From Pseudomonas hamedanensis (GTDB lineage: Bacteria; Pseudomonadota; Gammaproteobacteria; Pseudomonadales; Pseudomonadaceae): a DNA stretch of 64,000 nt. Shown here one piece after another: positions 9,395 to 20,700 of the stretch (position 1 is its first letter; each line of letters opens with the position of its first letter). The position numbers were made by a program, and so were the translations under genes. The DNA is taken from contig NZ_CP077091.1 in the NCBI RefSeq assembly GCF_014268595.2, positions 1,138,501-1,202,500 on the forward strand, given 5' to 3'. The notes under the pieces are model-generated. The model worked only from the letters and a program-made list of their open reading frames with translations. It did not search any database and was not told the DNA's origin.

Positions 9395-10150
9395 ATGAAA
9401 CCGTTAATCACTGACCACGGCCTGCCGGCGCAGATTTGGAACAGCGCGCCGCAACTCGCCAACATCCCCGTCATCAATACCCACAGCCTGGTGCCCGAAG
9501 GTGCGCGCGCCGTGGTAATCGCACCCCATCCCGGCGACGAAGTAGTCACCTGCGGCGGCCTGTTGCAGTTGCTCGCCAGTCTCGGCCATCCGCTGCAACT
9601 GCTGTCGATCACCGATGGCAGCGCCAGCCATCCCGGCTCGCGCCAATGGTCGGAAAAACGCCTGAGCGTGTTCCGTCCCCAGGAAAGCGTCGAAGCGCTG
9701 CGCCGTCTCGGTCTGCCGATGCACAGCCTGAAGTGGGTGCGCGGCGGTTTCGCCGACAGCGCCTTGAGCGACCAGGAAACCCAACTGACCGAATTCATCA
9801 GCCGCTACCTGCGGCCCGGCGACGTGGTGTTCAGCACCTGGCGCGGAGACCGCAACAGCGACCACGAGGTGGTCGGTCGTGCCAGCTTCAACGCAGCACA
9901 ACACTGCGCGGCCAGCTACCACGATGTCCCGGTGTGGGCCTGGCACTGGCCGGAGCGCGACCAGCACCTGATCCCCTGGGAACGCGCACGCAAACTGCGC
10001 CTCGACACCTGGACGGTTGCGCGCAAAAGCCACGCCACCCACGCCTACGCCAGCCAGCTCAAGGGCGAACCGGCCATCGGCATTGCCCCGATGCTGCCGC
10101 CGGTGCTGCTGGAGCGGATGCGATTGCCGTATGAAATCGTGTTTGTCTGA
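9395..10150 (+). CDS. PIG-L / LmbE-family deacetylase-like protein
   Basis: A 251-residue protein of the LmbE/PIG-L zinc N-deacetylase fold, which typically removes acetyl groups from N-acetylglucosaminyl compounds. Family motifs are present: '[16 protein letters not shown]' near residues 40-55, '[14 protein letters not shown]' in the middle and '[10 protein letters not shown]' near the C-terminus (zinc His region). The first motif reads HPGDE instead of the usual HPDDE, so the Asp that acts as general base in MshB-type enzymes is Gly (about residue 47) while the metal-binding His and Asp remain. Start at ATG 9395 after AAGGACG; the in-frame ORF from 9242 has no ribosome site. The substrate is unknown. 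It may be tied to the neighbouring glucan genes by position only. Confidence 0.85.
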   Translation: MKPLITDHGLPAQIWNSAPQLANIPVINTHSLVPEGARAVVIAPHPGDEVVTCGGLLQLLASLGHPLQLLSITDGSASHPGSRQWSEKRLSVFRPQESVEALRRLGLPMHSLKWVRGGFADSALSDQETQLTEFISRYLRPGDVVFSTWRGDRNSDHEVVGRASFNAAQHCAASYHDVPVWAWHWPERDQHLIPWERARKLRLDTWTVARKSHATHAYASQLKGEPAIGIAPMLPPVLLERMRLPYEIVFV

Positions 10151-10168
10151 AGGCGGCCAGCCACGATT

Positions 10169-10397
10169 CCCTGTGGGAGCGAGCCTGCTCGCGAAAGCGC
10201 CGGGGCAGTGAAATCGATGCTGACAGGCCCACCGCCTTCGGGAGCAAGCCCCCTCCCACACTGGTCTTCACTGCTCACAAAACTTGCTGGCGCCCTATAA
10301 ACCTGTGGGAGCGAGCTTGCTCGCGAAGGGGCCTCGTCAGTCAATACATGCATTGGCTGGCCCACCGCTATCGCGAGCAGGCTCACTCCTACATTGC
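10169..10397. repeat. Cluster of REP units of two families
   Basis: Four REP units in the 326-bp gap 10151-10476: 'CCTGTGGGAGCGAGCCTGCT' at 10170, a second family 'GGGAGCAAGCCCCCTCCCAC' at 10237-10260, 'CCTGTGGGAGCGAGCTTGCT' at 10304, and an inverted 'TCGCGAGCAGGCTCACTCCT' near 10372. They do not form one clean hairpin. No gene was seen in the gap. Confidence 0.85.
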
Positions 10398-10476
10398 TTG
10401 CGTCGTTCACAAAACGGAACTGCCGCCCGCTCGCATCAGTCGCATGAACAGGCAGACCCCATTCAGAGGAGTGAAC

Positions 10477-11259
10477 GTGTCCAGCGATCCCAAGCGTCAC
10501 GCCGTCGACGCGCCTGACATTCATCGCATGCGCGTGCTGACGGTCAACACCCACAAGGGGTTCACCGCGTTGAATCGGCGCTTCATTCTCCCGGAACTGC
10601 GCGAAGCGGTGCGCAGCACTTCGGCCGATCTGGTGTTCCTGCAAGAAGTGGTCGGTGAACACGAGCGCCATTCGAGCCGCTACAACGAATGGCCGCAAAC
10701 CTCGCAGTACGAATTTCTTGCGGACAGCATGTGGAGCGATTTTGCCTACGGGCGTAACGCGGTGTATCCCGATGGCCATCACGGCAACGCACTGCTGTCC
10801 AAATACCCCATTCGCGAATACCGCAACCTCGACGTGTCGATCACCGGCCCGGAACGCCGGGGCCTGTTGCACTGTGTGCTGGATGTGCCGGGGCATGCTG
10901 AGGTCCACGCGATCTGCGTGCACTTGAGCCTGCTGGAAAGCCATCGCCAATTGCAGTTGCAACTGCTCTGCCAGTTGCTGGAATCGCTGCCCGAGGACGC
11001 CCCGGTGATCATCGCCGGCGATTTCAACGACTGGCAGTTACAGGGCAATGCCACCCTCGCCCGACGCGACTACCTGCACGAAGCCTTCGAACGCCATCAC
11101 GGCCGCCCGGCGAAAACCTACCCGGCGCGTTTTCCGTTACTGCGCCTGGACCGCATCTACTTGCGCAACGCGAGTAGCCATGATCCGCAGATCCTCGGCA
11201 ACAAGCCGTGGACGCACCTGTCCGATCACCTGCCGCTGGCGGTTGAAGTGCACCTGTAA
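10477..11259 (+). CDS. Endonuclease/exonuclease/phosphatase-family protein (YbhP-like)
   Basis: A 260-residue EEP-fold metal-dependent hydrolase. Motifs: 'LTVNTHKGF' near the start, '[12 protein letters not shown]' with the metal-binding Glu, '[13 protein letters not shown]' with the catalytic Asp-x-Asn, and '[11 protein letters not shown]' with the C-terminal Ser-Asp-His. No signal peptide or membrane segment. I prefer the GTG start at 10477 because AGAGGAG lies at 10465-10471; the ATG at 10444 lacks such a site. In E. coli the homologue ybhP sits with clsB (ybhO) and ybhN, and related trios exist near pseudomonad glucan genes. Here no cardiolipin synthase follows; autotransporter genes do. 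Whether the substrate is a phosphodiester lipid or a nucleic acid cannot be told. Confidence 0.85.
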   Translation: MSSDPKRHAVDAPDIHRMRVLTVNTHKGFTALNRRFILPELREAVRSTSADLVFLQEVVGEHERHSSRYNEWPQTSQYEFLADSMWSDFAYGRNAVYPDGHHGNALLSKYPIREYRNLDVSITGPERRGLLHCVLDVPGHAEVHAICVHLSLLESHRQLQLQLLCQLLESLPEDAPVIIAGDFNDWQLQGNATLARRDYLHEAFERHHGRPAKTYPARFPLLRLDRIYLRNASSHDPQILGNKPWTHLSDHLPLAVEVHL

Positions 11260-11455
11260 CCACGATGCGGCGCACGACCGTTCGTCAGTCGGACCGGCTG
11301 AGGGGGCAAACTTCTTCTACACCTTCCGAAGCTGAAGGATCGGCGACTTCAGAACGTTAGGGTACACACCTTATGTAGTTCCTCAACTCCAGAGGCTTTT
11401 TTTGGGTCCGGCACCCTACAAGGATGAACTTCCCATCGTCACGCAGGGAATTGAC

Positions 11456-13960
11456 ATGCCAGCTATCAGAACGTTGAGGACTTTGCCGCATACCTTCGTC
11501 TTGCCCGCTTGCCTCGGGCTGCTCGTCAGCCCGCCGGCCTGGTCCGCCTGCGTGCTGACACCCGGCGCGGGCAACGACAGCTATTCATGTGACAGCGGCA
11601 GTAGCGGCCCGCTCACAGACCTCTCGGGTAACAACAGTCTGACCTTTCCTGCCAACGGCAACGGCCAGATCAATGGCAGCGTAACCTTCGGCAACGGCGC
11701 CGACCGGGTCGCGATGAACTCCGGCAGAATCACGCTGCAATTGAGCCAGGGCGGCGGAATTGATGACTTTGTGATGACCGGCGGCCAGATTGGCTTCCTT
11801 GCCCAGGGCGACGGTCGTGACACCTTCCTGATGACTGGCGGCGCCATCGACTCGGCGTTTGAGGATGGCGATGTCGCGCGCATGACCGGCGGCACCATTG
11901 GCCGGGTTGACATGAAACTCGACAACAATTTTTTCGATCTGTCCGGCGGGCAGATCTTCGGCAATCTGGTTACCGGCTTCGGCACTGACACCATCATCGT
12001 CTCCGGCGGGCGCATCGGCGGTAACGTGAGTGTCAGCGGCGGCAACGACAGCATCACGGTGACCGGTGGCGAAATCGTCGGCGAGATTCGCGCCAGTGCC
12101 GGTGAGGACACATTGTCGTGGAGCGGCGGGATCATCCGCTCGGCGATCCTGCTGGACGCCGGTAATGACCGCGCCACTTTGAGTGGCCTGGATGACAGCC
12201 TTATCGCGCTTCCCCCCAGGATCGATGGCGGTGTCGGCAGTGATGCGCTGACGCTCGACAACACCCGAACGGCGCTGCCTGAACGCTTTGTCAATTGGGA
12301 GACGGTGAACGTGAGCAATGGCTCGCAACTGGACCTGGGGTCTTCCAGCCTGTCGCTGGGGGACGCGGATACCGGCACCGGTGTATTGAACCTTGACGGC
12401 AACAGCACCTTGCTTTCCACCCAGGGCGTGATTAGATCTGCGCTGGCCGGGCAGGCGGCAACCTTCAACAACGCCGGGGTCATCGACCTGGCCGGCAACA
12501 GCAATCGCACCGACGATACGCTGACGGTACAGGGCAACTATGTCGGCAATAGCGGCCAGTTACTGCTGCAAACCAGCGTCGGTGGTGATGATTCGCCAAG
12601 CGACAGACTGGTGGTCAACGATGGCACTCTGAGTGGCGCCACCGTCATTACCGTCGACAACCTTGGCGGGCTGGGCGCACTGACCCGGCTCAACGGCATC
12701 CAACTGGTCCAGGCCCAAGGCAGCACGGTCAGCATGGACAACGCCTTCACCCTCAACGGCCCGGTGTCGGCCGGGGCTTATGACTACTACCTGTTCAAGG
12801 GCGGCGTGACGGCCGGCACCGAAAACAGTTGGTACTTGCGCTCAGCCGTTGTTTCGCCGCAGGTGATCAGCGTACCCAACCCGGATCCGGCGTTGCCGCC
12901 GATCCTCGTGCCGGTGGCAGCCGTGCCCATAGCGGCCGTGGCACCGGCCGGCAGCGCACCGTTACCGGTATTGCCCGCCGCCGTGGCCGGGGCCGCACCG
13001 ATTCCACTGTACCGACCGGAAGTCCCGACGTGGTCGGTGCTGCCACCCGCCGCCGCCCAGCTGACGCTCAATGCGTTGGGCACTTTTCACGATCGCCAAG
13101 GTGATCAGCGCCTGCTCAAGGAGACCGGCGCATTCAGTGCCGGTTGGGCTCGGGTCTACGGCAAGAATCTCGAGCAAACCTGGACCGGCACCGTCACACC
13201 ACGGCTGGATGGCTCGCTCAACGGTTTTCAGGCGGGCAACGATCTGTACAGCACACAAACCGTGGGCGGTCAAACCCAGCGTGTGGGTTTCTTCGTCGGG
13301 CATAGTCGCCTGCGAGGCGATGTCGATGGCTTCAATGAAGGCTTCCAAGGCAATAGCGCCGGCAAGATCAAGCTTGAGGGCGACAGCTATGGCCTGTACT
13401 GGACACTGATCGATCCCTCCGGCGGGTACATCGATGCCGTCGTGATGGGCACCCGTTTCGACGGCGACAATCATTCCGATCGCGGGATCAAACTGGACAA
13501 CCGCGGACATGCGCTGACGCTGTCGGCCGAAGCCGGTTATCCGTTCGCGATCAATGACACTTGGGTGATCGAGCCGCAGGCTCAGGTCATTCACCAGAAA
13601 ATTTCCCTCGACAGCCAGAACGACGGTATCTCAAAGGTCTCGTTCGATTCGGACAGCGCCTGGACCGGCCGTCTCGGTGCTCGCCTCAAGGGACGCTATC
13701 ACGTCAGCAGCCTGCCGCTGGAACCCTACCTTCGCACCAACCTGTGGCATACGTTCTCCGGCACCGACACGGTGACCTTCGGAACCAGCGATGTCATTAC
13801 CACGCAACAGAAATCCTCTTCGGCGGATATCGGTCTTGGCGTCGTGCTCACACTCGATCGCGCCGTCAGTATTTTTGCCAGCACCGATTACAGCCGAAAT
13901 ATTGACAGCAATGACTCGCGTGGCGTCGTCGGCAACCTGGGCGTGCGCATTAGCTGGTAG
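11456..13960 (+). CDS. Autotransporter with beta-helical repeat passenger and C-terminal barrel
   Basis: A type V secreted surface protein of 834 residues. A Sec signal peptide (residues 1-32, ending 'PPAWSA') is followed by a passenger, residues 33-480, made of about nine repeats of roughly 22 residues of the form D-x3-(V/M)TGG-x-I-x-G ('DSITVTGGEIVGEI', 'DTIIVSGGRIGGNV'), typical of right-handed β-helices of the AIDA type. Next comes a Pro/Ala/Val-rich linker (about 485-540, 'PILVPVAAVPIAAVAPAG') and a 12-strand-type translocator barrel (last 270 residues) ending in Trp ('LGVRISW'), as outer-membrane barrels do. Start at ATG 11456 after CAGGGAA. Function unknown; adhesion is the usual role. 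Confidence 0.88.
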   Translation: MPAIRTLRTLPHTFVLPACLGLLVSPPAWSACVLTPGAGNDSYSCDSGSSGPLTDLSGNNSLTFPANGNGQINGSVTFGNGADRVAMNSGRITLQLSQGGGIDDFVMTGGQIGFLAQGDGRDTFLMTGGAIDSAFEDGDVARMTGGTIGRVDMKLDNNFFDLSGGQIFGNLVTGFGTDTIIVSGGRIGGNVSVSGGNDSITVTGGEIVGEIRASAGEDTLSWSGGIIRSAILLDAGNDRATLSGLDDSLIALPPRIDGGVGSDALTLDNTRTALPERFVNWETVNVSNGSQLDLGSSSLSLGDADTGTGVLNLDGNSTLLSTQGVIRSALAGQAATFNNAGVIDLAGNSNRTDDTLTVQGNYVGNSGQLLLQTSVGGDDSPSDRLVVNDGTLSGATVITVDNLGGLGALTRLNGIQLVQAQGSTVSMDNAFTLNGPVSAGAYDYYLFKGGVTAGTENSWYLRSAVVSPQVISVPNPDPALPPILVPVAAVPIAAVAPAGSAPLPVLPAAVAGAAPIPLYRPEVPTWSVLPPAAAQLTLNALGTFHDRQGDQRLLKETGAFSAGWARVYGKNLEQTWTGTVTPRLDGSLNGFQAGNDLYSTQTVGGQTQRVGFFVGHSRLRGDVDGFNEGFQGNSAGKIKLEGDSYGLYWTLIDPSGGYIDAVVMGTRFDGDNHSDRGIKLDNRGHALTLSAEAGYPFAINDTWVIEPQAQVIHQKISLDSQNDGISKVSFDSDSAWTGRLGARLKGRYHVSSLPLEPYLRTNLWHTFSGTDTVTFGTSDVITTQQKSSSADIGLGVVLTLDRAVSIFASTDYSRNIDSNDSRGVVGNLGVRISW

Positions 13961-13979
13961 ACCTTCCGTCGGCAATAAA

Positions 13980-14000
13980 GCGGCTGCATCGCGCAGCCGC
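13980..14000 (+). terminator. Hairpin after the autotransporter
   Basis: Perfect 8-bp stem GCGGCTGC (13980-13987), loop ATCGC, GCAGCCGC (13993-14000). No U-tract follows, so it may be a stabilising hairpin rather than a full terminator. Confidence 0.5.
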
Positions 14001-14096
14001 CATTGCGATTCTCCATTCAAACAGACACTTAGTTATCCGCCAAAAAACAAGCGCTTGCGCTGCCTGTTTTATAACGACCGCTCATCGTTCAATTTC

Positions 14097-14126
14097 TTGA
14101 CGGACAGCCGTAGATCTTCTTATCTC
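14097..14126 (+). promoter_or_regulatory. Possible sigma-70 promoter for the barrel-only gene
   Basis: TTGACG at 14097-14102 and TATCTC at 14121-14126 with an 18-nt spacer, in the 323-bp gap 13961-14283, which holds no other gene. The -10 match is weak (TAT conserved). Confidence 0.3.
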
Positions 14127-14283
14127 AAGCTTACTACCCCCGGAAACACTCACCGGGGCTGACCGCCAGGCACTCGCAAAATCGAGCGGCCACGGTTCGC
14201 CCCGCCCCATTCGGTCGCCCCTCATTCGGGGTAGGAGAGACGCCAGAATCGAGATGCCGCATGCGCCTGCAAGGTAGACCTCC

Positions 14284-15351
14284 ATGAAAACTTCGCTCAC
14301 CTCACACGAGATCAAAATCACTATCTGCACAGTGTCGAGTTCTGTCCTGCTGTGCTCATCCATGGAGGTGCAGGCAGGCCCTGCGGCGGATGAAGCCACG
14401 CCGTGGTATCGCGCGGATGTACCGGTCATGACCCTGCCTGCGACCGTCATTACGCCCGGGCCGCAGCGCCTTGATCCACGCCGCGACTTGTCGGGCAGCC
14501 GCCTCATGACCGAAGAACTCGCCCCAGGCGCCTGGGATCAGCTCTACGGCAAAAGCGCCCGCCAGGCCCAGACCGACGTGCTGTCTTCAGGCTTTGCAAC
14601 ACCCGGCAGCGGAGACATCAAGGGCCCCGCGGTGTTGACCCTGCGAAGCGCCAGCCATACCCAGAAGATCGGCCTGATCGGAGGGCTCAATCAGATTCAA
14701 GGCAACACCAGCGGCTTGTACAACAGTCGCGCCCAAGCCGATGCCGGAACCGATACCCTCAACCTGCAAGGCCAAAGCCTGGGCGCCTATTACAGCCTGA
14801 TCGGTGCGCAGGGCTGGCACGTCGACCTGTCCGCCAGCGGTGGCCGGGTCAGTGGTTTCAGCCGCAACGGCCAAGGCACCCGGCAAGTCACCGAAGGCAC
14901 CGCGATGACCTTTTCCGTGGAAGGCGGCTATCCCATCGGACTGAGCGACCACTGGGTGGTCGAACCGCAAGCGCAATTGATCAACCAGCGCATCAGCCTC
15001 GACACGCCATACGCCGGATCGGGCAATGCTTCATCCTCGGAACTGACGTCGTGGAGCGGCCGCGTCGGCGCACGCTTGAAAGGCAGTTATGACTTGAACG
15101 GCCTGCCGGTCGAACCGTATGTGCGCACCAACCTCTGGCACACCGTGTATACCGGCAACACGGTAACGCTGGATCAGGTCGACAAGATCAGCAGCAGCCG
15201 CAAGTCATCGACGGTGGAGCTGGGGCTGGGTCTGGTGGCGCGGGTGACGCCGGCGGTGAGTCTGTATGTCAGCGCTGATTACAGCAGCGATGTCGATGAC
15301 AACGATTTGAATGGGGTCATTGGCAGCCTGGGGGTACGGATGCGCTGGTGA
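14284..15351 (+). CDS. Autotransporter-type outer-membrane barrel without a passenger
   Basis: A 355-residue protein that aligns along its last 280 residues with the barrel of the upstream autotransporter: shared stretches include 'WVVEPQAQLINQRISLD', 'GRVGARLKGSY', 'EPYVRTNLWHT' and the C-terminal 'GVIGSLGVRMRW'. Before the barrel there is only a signal peptide (1-31, 'SSMEVQAG') and about 60 residues without β-helix repeats. It therefore looks like a stand-alone translocator barrel or the remnant of a duplicated autotransporter. The ATG at 14284 has AAGGTAG upstream (14271-14277). The frame is intact with no internal stops, which argues for maintained function. Confidence 0.85.
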   Translation: MKTSLTSHEIKITICTVSSSVLLCSSMEVQAGPAADEATPWYRADVPVMTLPATVITPGPQRLDPRRDLSGSRLMTEELAPGAWDQLYGKSARQAQTDVLSSGFATPGSGDIKGPAVLTLRSASHTQKIGLIGGLNQIQGNTSGLYNSRAQADAGTDTLNLQGQSLGAYYSLIGAQGWHVDLSASGGRVSGFSRNGQGTRQVTEGTAMTFSVEGGYPIGLSDHWVVEPQAQLINQRISLDTPYAGSGNASSSELTSWSGRVGARLKGSYDLNGLPVEPYVRTNLWHTVYTGNTVTLDQVDKISSSRKSSTVELGLGLVARVTPAVSLYVSADYSSDVDDNDLNGVIGSLGVRMRW

Positions 15352-15370
15352 TCTTCAGATCACCGAAAAT

Positions 15371-15506
15371 CCCTGTGGGAGCGAGCCTGCTCGCGAAAGC
15401 GGTGCCACCTTCAACATCAGCATTGACTGACTCGGCGCCTTCGCGAGCAGGCTCACTCCTACAGGGGAACGCATTCCAAATTGTAGGAGTGAGCCTGCTC
15501 GCGAAT
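15371..15506. repeat. Three REP units between the barrel gene and glgB
   Basis: 'CCCTGTGGGAGCGAGCCTGC' at 15371, an inverted unit at 15440-15476 and a third unit at 15482-15506. They lie between convergent genes (barrel gene plus strand, glgB minus strand), a common REP position, and may act as transcript ends. Confidence 0.9.
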
Positions 15507-15526
15507 GGCAGCGACGCGGTTTCGGA

Positions 15527-17758
15527 TCAGCCCTGCGGCTTAAGAATCAACACCGCCAACGGCGGCAGATTCAGCTCCAGCGACAAGGCCTGGCCATGGC
15601 TCGGCACTTCTTCGGCAAGCGCCCCGCCGCCGTTGCCGTAATTGGAGCCGGCGTAGATGTCGGCATCGCTGTTGAGCAACTCTGCCCAGCGCCCGGCAAA
15701 CGGCACGCCCACTCGATAGCCCTGACGCGGCACCGGCGTGAAGTTGGCGACCACCAGCACTGGCGCGCCGTCCTTGCTCCAGCGCAGCCACGCATAAACG
15801 CTGTTGATCGCATCATCGCCAATCAACCACTGGAAGCCTTGAGGCGCGTCGTCCTGATCGTGCAGGGCCGGCTCTTCGCGGTACAGGCGGTTGAGATCGC
15901 CAACCAGTTTCTGCACGCCCTTGTGCTCGGAATACTGCAGCAGGTACCAGTCCAGTTGCTGATCGTGGTTCCACTCACGCCACTGGCCGAACTCGCAGCC
16001 CATGAACAGGAGCTTCTTGCCCGGATGGGTCCACATGAAACTCAGGTAAGCGCGCAGGTTGGCGAACTTCTGCCAGCGATCGCCGGGCATCTTGTCGATC
16101 AGCGAGTGCTTGCCGTGCACCACTTCATCATGGGAAATCGGCAGGATGAAACGCTCGGACCACGCATAGACCAGACCGAAACTCAATTCGTTGTGGTGGT
16201 GCGCGCGGTACACCGGGTCCTGCTGAATGTAATGCAGCGAATCGTGCATCCAGCCCATGTTCCATTTATACGCAAAGCCCAGTCCGCCCTGCTGCGTGCT
16301 TTGGCTGACGCCCGGCCAGGCGGTCGACTCCTCGGCAATCACCAGCGCGCCCGGCGCCTCCAGCGCGACCACGTCGTTCAAGTGCCGCAGGAAGTCGATG
16401 GCTTCAAGGTTCTCGCGTCCGCCATGGCGGTTCGGCACCCACTCACCGGCCTTGCGTGAATAGTCGCGATAGAGCATAGAGGCCACCGCGTCGACACGCA
16501 GGCCATCGACATGGAAATGCTTGAGCCAGTGCAGCGCCGACGCCAGCATGTAGCCGTGCACTTCGGTGCGGCCGAGGTTGTAGATCAGCGTGTCCCAGTC
16601 CTGATGGAAACCCTCCAGCGGATTGCCGTATTCGTACAGGGCGGTGCCGTCGAACTGCGCCAGACCGTGGGTATCGGTAGGGAAATGCGCCGGCACCCAG
16701 TCGAGGATCACGCCAATGTCCGCCTGGTGGCAGGCATTGACGAACGCAGCGAATTGCTCCGGCGTGCCGTAACGCGCGCTCGGGGCGAACTGCGAGAGCA
16801 ACTGATAACCCCAGGAACCGCCGAACGGGTGCTCCATGATCGGCATCAGTTCGATGTGGGTGAACCCCAGCTCCTTGACGTAGGGAATCAGCCTATCGGC
16901 CAGTTCCGGCCAGGTGTATTGGCGCGCGACTTCGCCCAGGTCGTCCAGCTCGCACTGCCAGGAACCGGCGTGCAGCTCGTAGATCGACAATGGCTTTGAA
17001 TGCTGATGCCGATCCTGGCGTGCATTCATCCAGTCCTGATCCTGCCAGTCGATCTGCAAGGGCGACGCGACTTTCGAGGCGGTGTCCGGTGGCAGGCTGG
17101 TGGCCAGCGCCATCGGGTCGGCCTTGAGCGGCAGAATGCCGTGGGCGCCAAGGATTTCGTATTTGTACAGCTCGCCGGCTTGCAGGCGCGGAATAAACAG
17201 CTCCCAGACCCCGGACGGATGGCGCAGACGCATCGGATGCCGGCGCCCGTCCCAGACGTTGAAATCGCCGACCACCGACACCCGCCGGGCATTCGGCGCC
17301 CAGACCGCGAAGCGCACCCCGTCGACGCCATCGGCGGTTTTCAGTTGGGCGCCGAGGCAAGCGCTGAGATCGCGGTGATTGCCCTCGGCAAACAGGTACA
17401 AATCCATCTCGCCGAGCAACTGACCGAAGCTGTAGGGATCTTCCGTAACCTGTTCGCCGCCCGCCCAGCGCGTGCGCAACAGATACGGCCGTGCCTGATC
17501 GAAATGACCGACAAACAACCCCGGCGTTTCGGTCATCTGCAGCGGCCCGCGTTCTTCACCGCTGTCCTTGTCCAGCACGACAACGCTCAGCGCACCGGGC
17601 AGGTAGGCACGGATGTACTCCCCGCCGACGCCGTCGCCGTGGGGGCCAAGAATCGAAAACGGGTCCTGATGTTCTGCCCGCACCAATGCGTCGATATCAC
17701 GTGCCGAGGGCAACAATGCTTGTTTGACCACACCCTGTTCCTTGTTCGAGAAACTCAT
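15527..17758 (-). CDS. glgB: 1,4-alpha-glucan branching enzyme GlgB
   Basis: Introduces α-1,6 branches into the linear glucan made by GlgE (or GlgA). The protein has 743 residues, the full-length enterobacterial-type form with two N-terminal β-sandwich (CBM48) domains; '[21 protein letters not shown]' begins near 147. The GH13 barrel carries the nucleophile Asp423 in '[11 protein letters not shown]', the acid Glu476 in 'VIAEEST', and '[12 protein letters not shown]'. It starts 2 bp after the treS-pep2 stop, so it is co-transcribed and probably co-translated as the last gene of glgE-treS-glgB. Confidence 0.97.
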   Translation of the reverse strand: MSFSNKEQGVVKQALLPSARDIDALVRAEHQDPFSILGPHGDGVGGEYIRAYLPGALSVVVLDKDSGEERGPLQMTETPGLFVGHFDQARPYLLRTRWAGGEQVTEDPYSFGQLLGEMDLYLFAEGNHRDLSACLGAQLKTADGVDGVRFAVWAPNARRVSVVGDFNVWDGRRHPMRLRHPSGVWELFIPRLQAGELYKYEILGAHGILPLKADPMALATSLPPDTASKVASPLQIDWQDQDWMNARQDRHQHSKPLSIYELHAGSWQCELDDLGEVARQYTWPELADRLIPYVKELGFTHIELMPIMEHPFGGSWGYQLLSQFAPSARYGTPEQFAAFVNACHQADIGVILDWVPAHFPTDTHGLAQFDGTALYEYGNPLEGFHQDWDTLIYNLGRTEVHGYMLASALHWLKHFHVDGLRVDAVASMLYRDYSRKAGEWVPNRHGGRENLEAIDFLRHLNDVVALEAPGALVIAEESTAWPGVSQSTQQGGLGFAYKWNMGWMHDSLHYIQQDPVYRAHHHNELSFGLVYAWSERFILPISHDEVVHGKHSLIDKMPGDRWQKFANLRAYLSFMWTHPGKKLLFMGCEFGQWREWNHDQQLDWYLLQYSEHKGVQKLVGDLNRLYREEPALHDQDDAPQGFQWLIGDDAINSVYAWLRWSKDGAPVLVVANFTPVPRQGYRVGVPFAGRWAELLNSDADIYAGSNYGNGGGALAEEVPSHGQALSLELNLPPLAVLILKPQG

Positions 17759-17760
17759 GA

Positions 17761-20700
17761 CTACTCTCCACCAAGATCGGAAAAGGGTTTAAGCCCTGTC
17801 AATAATCCATACAAACCGTGCAATGGCACGGGTAGCCACGTCGGGCGGTTTTCCGCCTCATAGGCCACTTCATAGGCCGCTTTTTCCAGGCCGAACAACG
17901 CCAGCGCAGCGTCGGCGCCTTCAGGGTCTTGCCAGGCATGTTCAAGACTAGCTGCCGCCTCGCGATATGCCTGCACAAATGCCTCGCGCGCTTCACGCAG
18001 ATAACGTTCGGCGACCCGTTGGCGCGCCGCTTCGGCTTCAGGGCTGTTGTCGACGTTGTGCACGTTGATGGTCATCGCCGCCGCGTAATCGAAGGAACGC
18101 AGCACACCGCTGACATCCTTGTACGGGCTGTGCTTGCCACGACGCTCGCTCAACGGCCGCGCCGGTTCGCCCTCGAAGTCGATCAGATAGGCATCGCCCT
18201 TGATCACCAGCACCTGGCCCAAATGCAAGTCGCCATGCACACGAATGCGCAAACCGCCGGTGGCTTTTTTCGCCAGATCCTGCACATGGGCGAGGATGGT
18301 TTTTTTCTCGTCGAGCAGACGCTTGACCAGTTTCTGGTCCGCCGCATTGAGTTCGCCCTGATGCTCCTTGAGCAATTTCAAGGCGTGTTCGACCTGTGCC
18401 GTCACGTCCTTGCCGGTGGCCTGCATGTCTTTGCCTGAAGACACTTGCGCAGCAAAGTCGGCATTGTCGGTTGGCGCGGCGAGCACCTGATGCATCTCGC
18501 CCAGACGCTGCCCGAGCATGCCGGCAAAGTCCTTCAATTCGCCCAAGGCGTTGTAATGCTGCTCCTGTTCCGAGACGGCGTCGGCCAGCTCATCGCGCAA
18601 CGCCCGTTCAAGGTTGTTCTGCGTCCACTCCCAGGCGTCGCCCTGATTGCTCAGATAACCCTGAGCGATCATCAGCAGGTTGTCCTGCCCCTGCGCATCG
18701 CGGCGAATCACCGATCCCAGCAACGGAGAGATATTGGCAAATCCGGCCTCGGTCAGGTAAGCGCTCATCTCCAGTTCCGGGTGTACGCCAGAAGCGACTT
18801 TACGTATCAGCTTAAGCACCAGGCTGTTGCCGATCACCACTGAGCTGTTCGATTGCTCGGCGGACAGGTAACGCACGTCCGGCTCGGCGCCGAGGGCGAG
18901 TTTTTCCAGGTGCGGGGTCTGTTCGAAGCGGATTTCACCCTCGCTCGATGCCAGCACGGTGTTGTTCTGCATGCCTTGCAGCACAGCGCGGACGAAAGTT
19001 TCCAGGCTGAACGCATCGGTGATCAAGCCGACCTGACGCACACGGCGCACGCGCGACAGCGCCAATTGCTGCGGCAACGGTGGGCCGACGTGATCTTCGG
19101 CAATGAAGCCGAACGGCAGCTGATAGCGGCTGGTCTGGCCCGCGCTGGTGACGTCGATCTCGCTGAGCAGCACCGGATGCTGCGCGTCGCCGAAGCGCAC
19201 GCCGTAGGCCAGATTGACCTTCTCGATGGCCGCGTCCTTGCCGGCGAACCAGCGGCGGTTCTGCAGCCAGCTCGGCAGAATGTTTTGCTCCAGCGTCGTG
19301 CGCGACGGCGCTTCGAGCAGTTCTTCCATGCGTTTTTTCAGCACCAGCGTGGTGAAGTCCGGCAGGCTCTGCGCCGGTTCCACGTGCCAGCTCGGCATCT
19401 GGTTTTCCGCTGCAAGGGCGAACCAGTAGAAGCCGTACGGTGCCAGGGTCAGCAGGAAATTCAACTGGCCGATCGGCGGAAACGCGTTACCGCCGAGCAT
19501 CTCCACCGGCACCATGCCGACGTAAGCCGACAGGTCCAGTTCCACGGCCTGCGCACTGCGCGAGACGTTGGCCACGCACAGGATGATTTCATGCTTGCCA
19601 TCGGCATCGGTGTATTCGCGGGTGTAAGCGAGCACGCGGCGGTTGGTCGGTGAGAGCATTTTCAACGTGCCACGACCGAAGGCTTTCGACTGCTTGCGCA
19701 CGGCCAGCAGGCGCCGCGTCCAGTTCAGCAGCGAATGTGGATCGCCGGACTGGGTCTCGACGTTGACCGACTGATAGCCGTACAACGGGTCCATGATCGG
19801 CGGCAGCACCAGGCTGGCCGGATCGGCGCGGGAGAAGCCGCCATTACGGTCGATCGACCACTGCATCGGCGTGCGCACGCCGTCACGGTCGCCGAGGTAG
19901 ATGTTGTCGCCCATGCCGATTTCGTCACCGTAATACAGGGTCGGCGTGCCGGGCATCGACAGCAGCAGACTGTTGAGCAGTTCGATGCGACGGCGATCAC
20001 GCTCCATCAGCGGCGCGAGACGACGGCGGATACCCAGGTTGATTCGTGCGCGACGGTCAGCCGCGTAGTAATTCCACAGGTAGTCGCGCTCGCGGTCGGT
20101 GACCATTTCCAAGGTCAATTCATCGTGGTTGCGCAGGAAAATCGCCCATTGGCAGTTCGCAGGGATTTCCGGGGTCTGACGCAAAATGTCGGTGATGGGG
20201 AAGCGATCCTCCTGCGCCAGTGCCATGTACATGCGCGGCATCAGCGGGAAGTGAAAGGCCATGTGGCACTCATCGCCATTCACCCCGGCAGCGTCGGTGT
20301 CTCCGAAATACAGCTGGGTGTCCTCCGGCCACTGATTGGCCTCGGCCAGCAACATGCGGTCGGGATAGTTGGCGTCGATTTCGGCGCGAATCTGCTTGAG
20401 TACGTCATGGGTTTCGGGAAGGTTTTCGTTGTTGGTGCCATCGCGTTCGATCAGGTACGGGATCGCGTCCAGGCGCAGGCCGTCGATGCCCATGTCCAGC
20501 CAGTAACGCATCACCGAAAGCACCGCTTTCATCACCTGCGGGTTATCAAAGTTCAAGTCCGGCTGGTGCGAGTAGAAACGGTGCCAGAAGTACTGGCCGG
20601 CGACGGGGTCCCAGGTCCAGTTGGATTTTTCGGTGTCGAGAAAAATGATCCGCGTGCCGTCGTATTTCTGATCGTCATCGGACCACACGTAAAAATCCCG

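Noticed and set aside
10169..10397. Spaced repeats that might be read as a CRISPR array
   Set aside because: Units alternate in orientation, differ in family and spacing, and match REP palindromes; no cas genes.
11382..11408. Possible terminator before the autotransporter (CCTC ... GAGG then T-run)
   Set aside because: Only a 4-bp stem; too weak to support.
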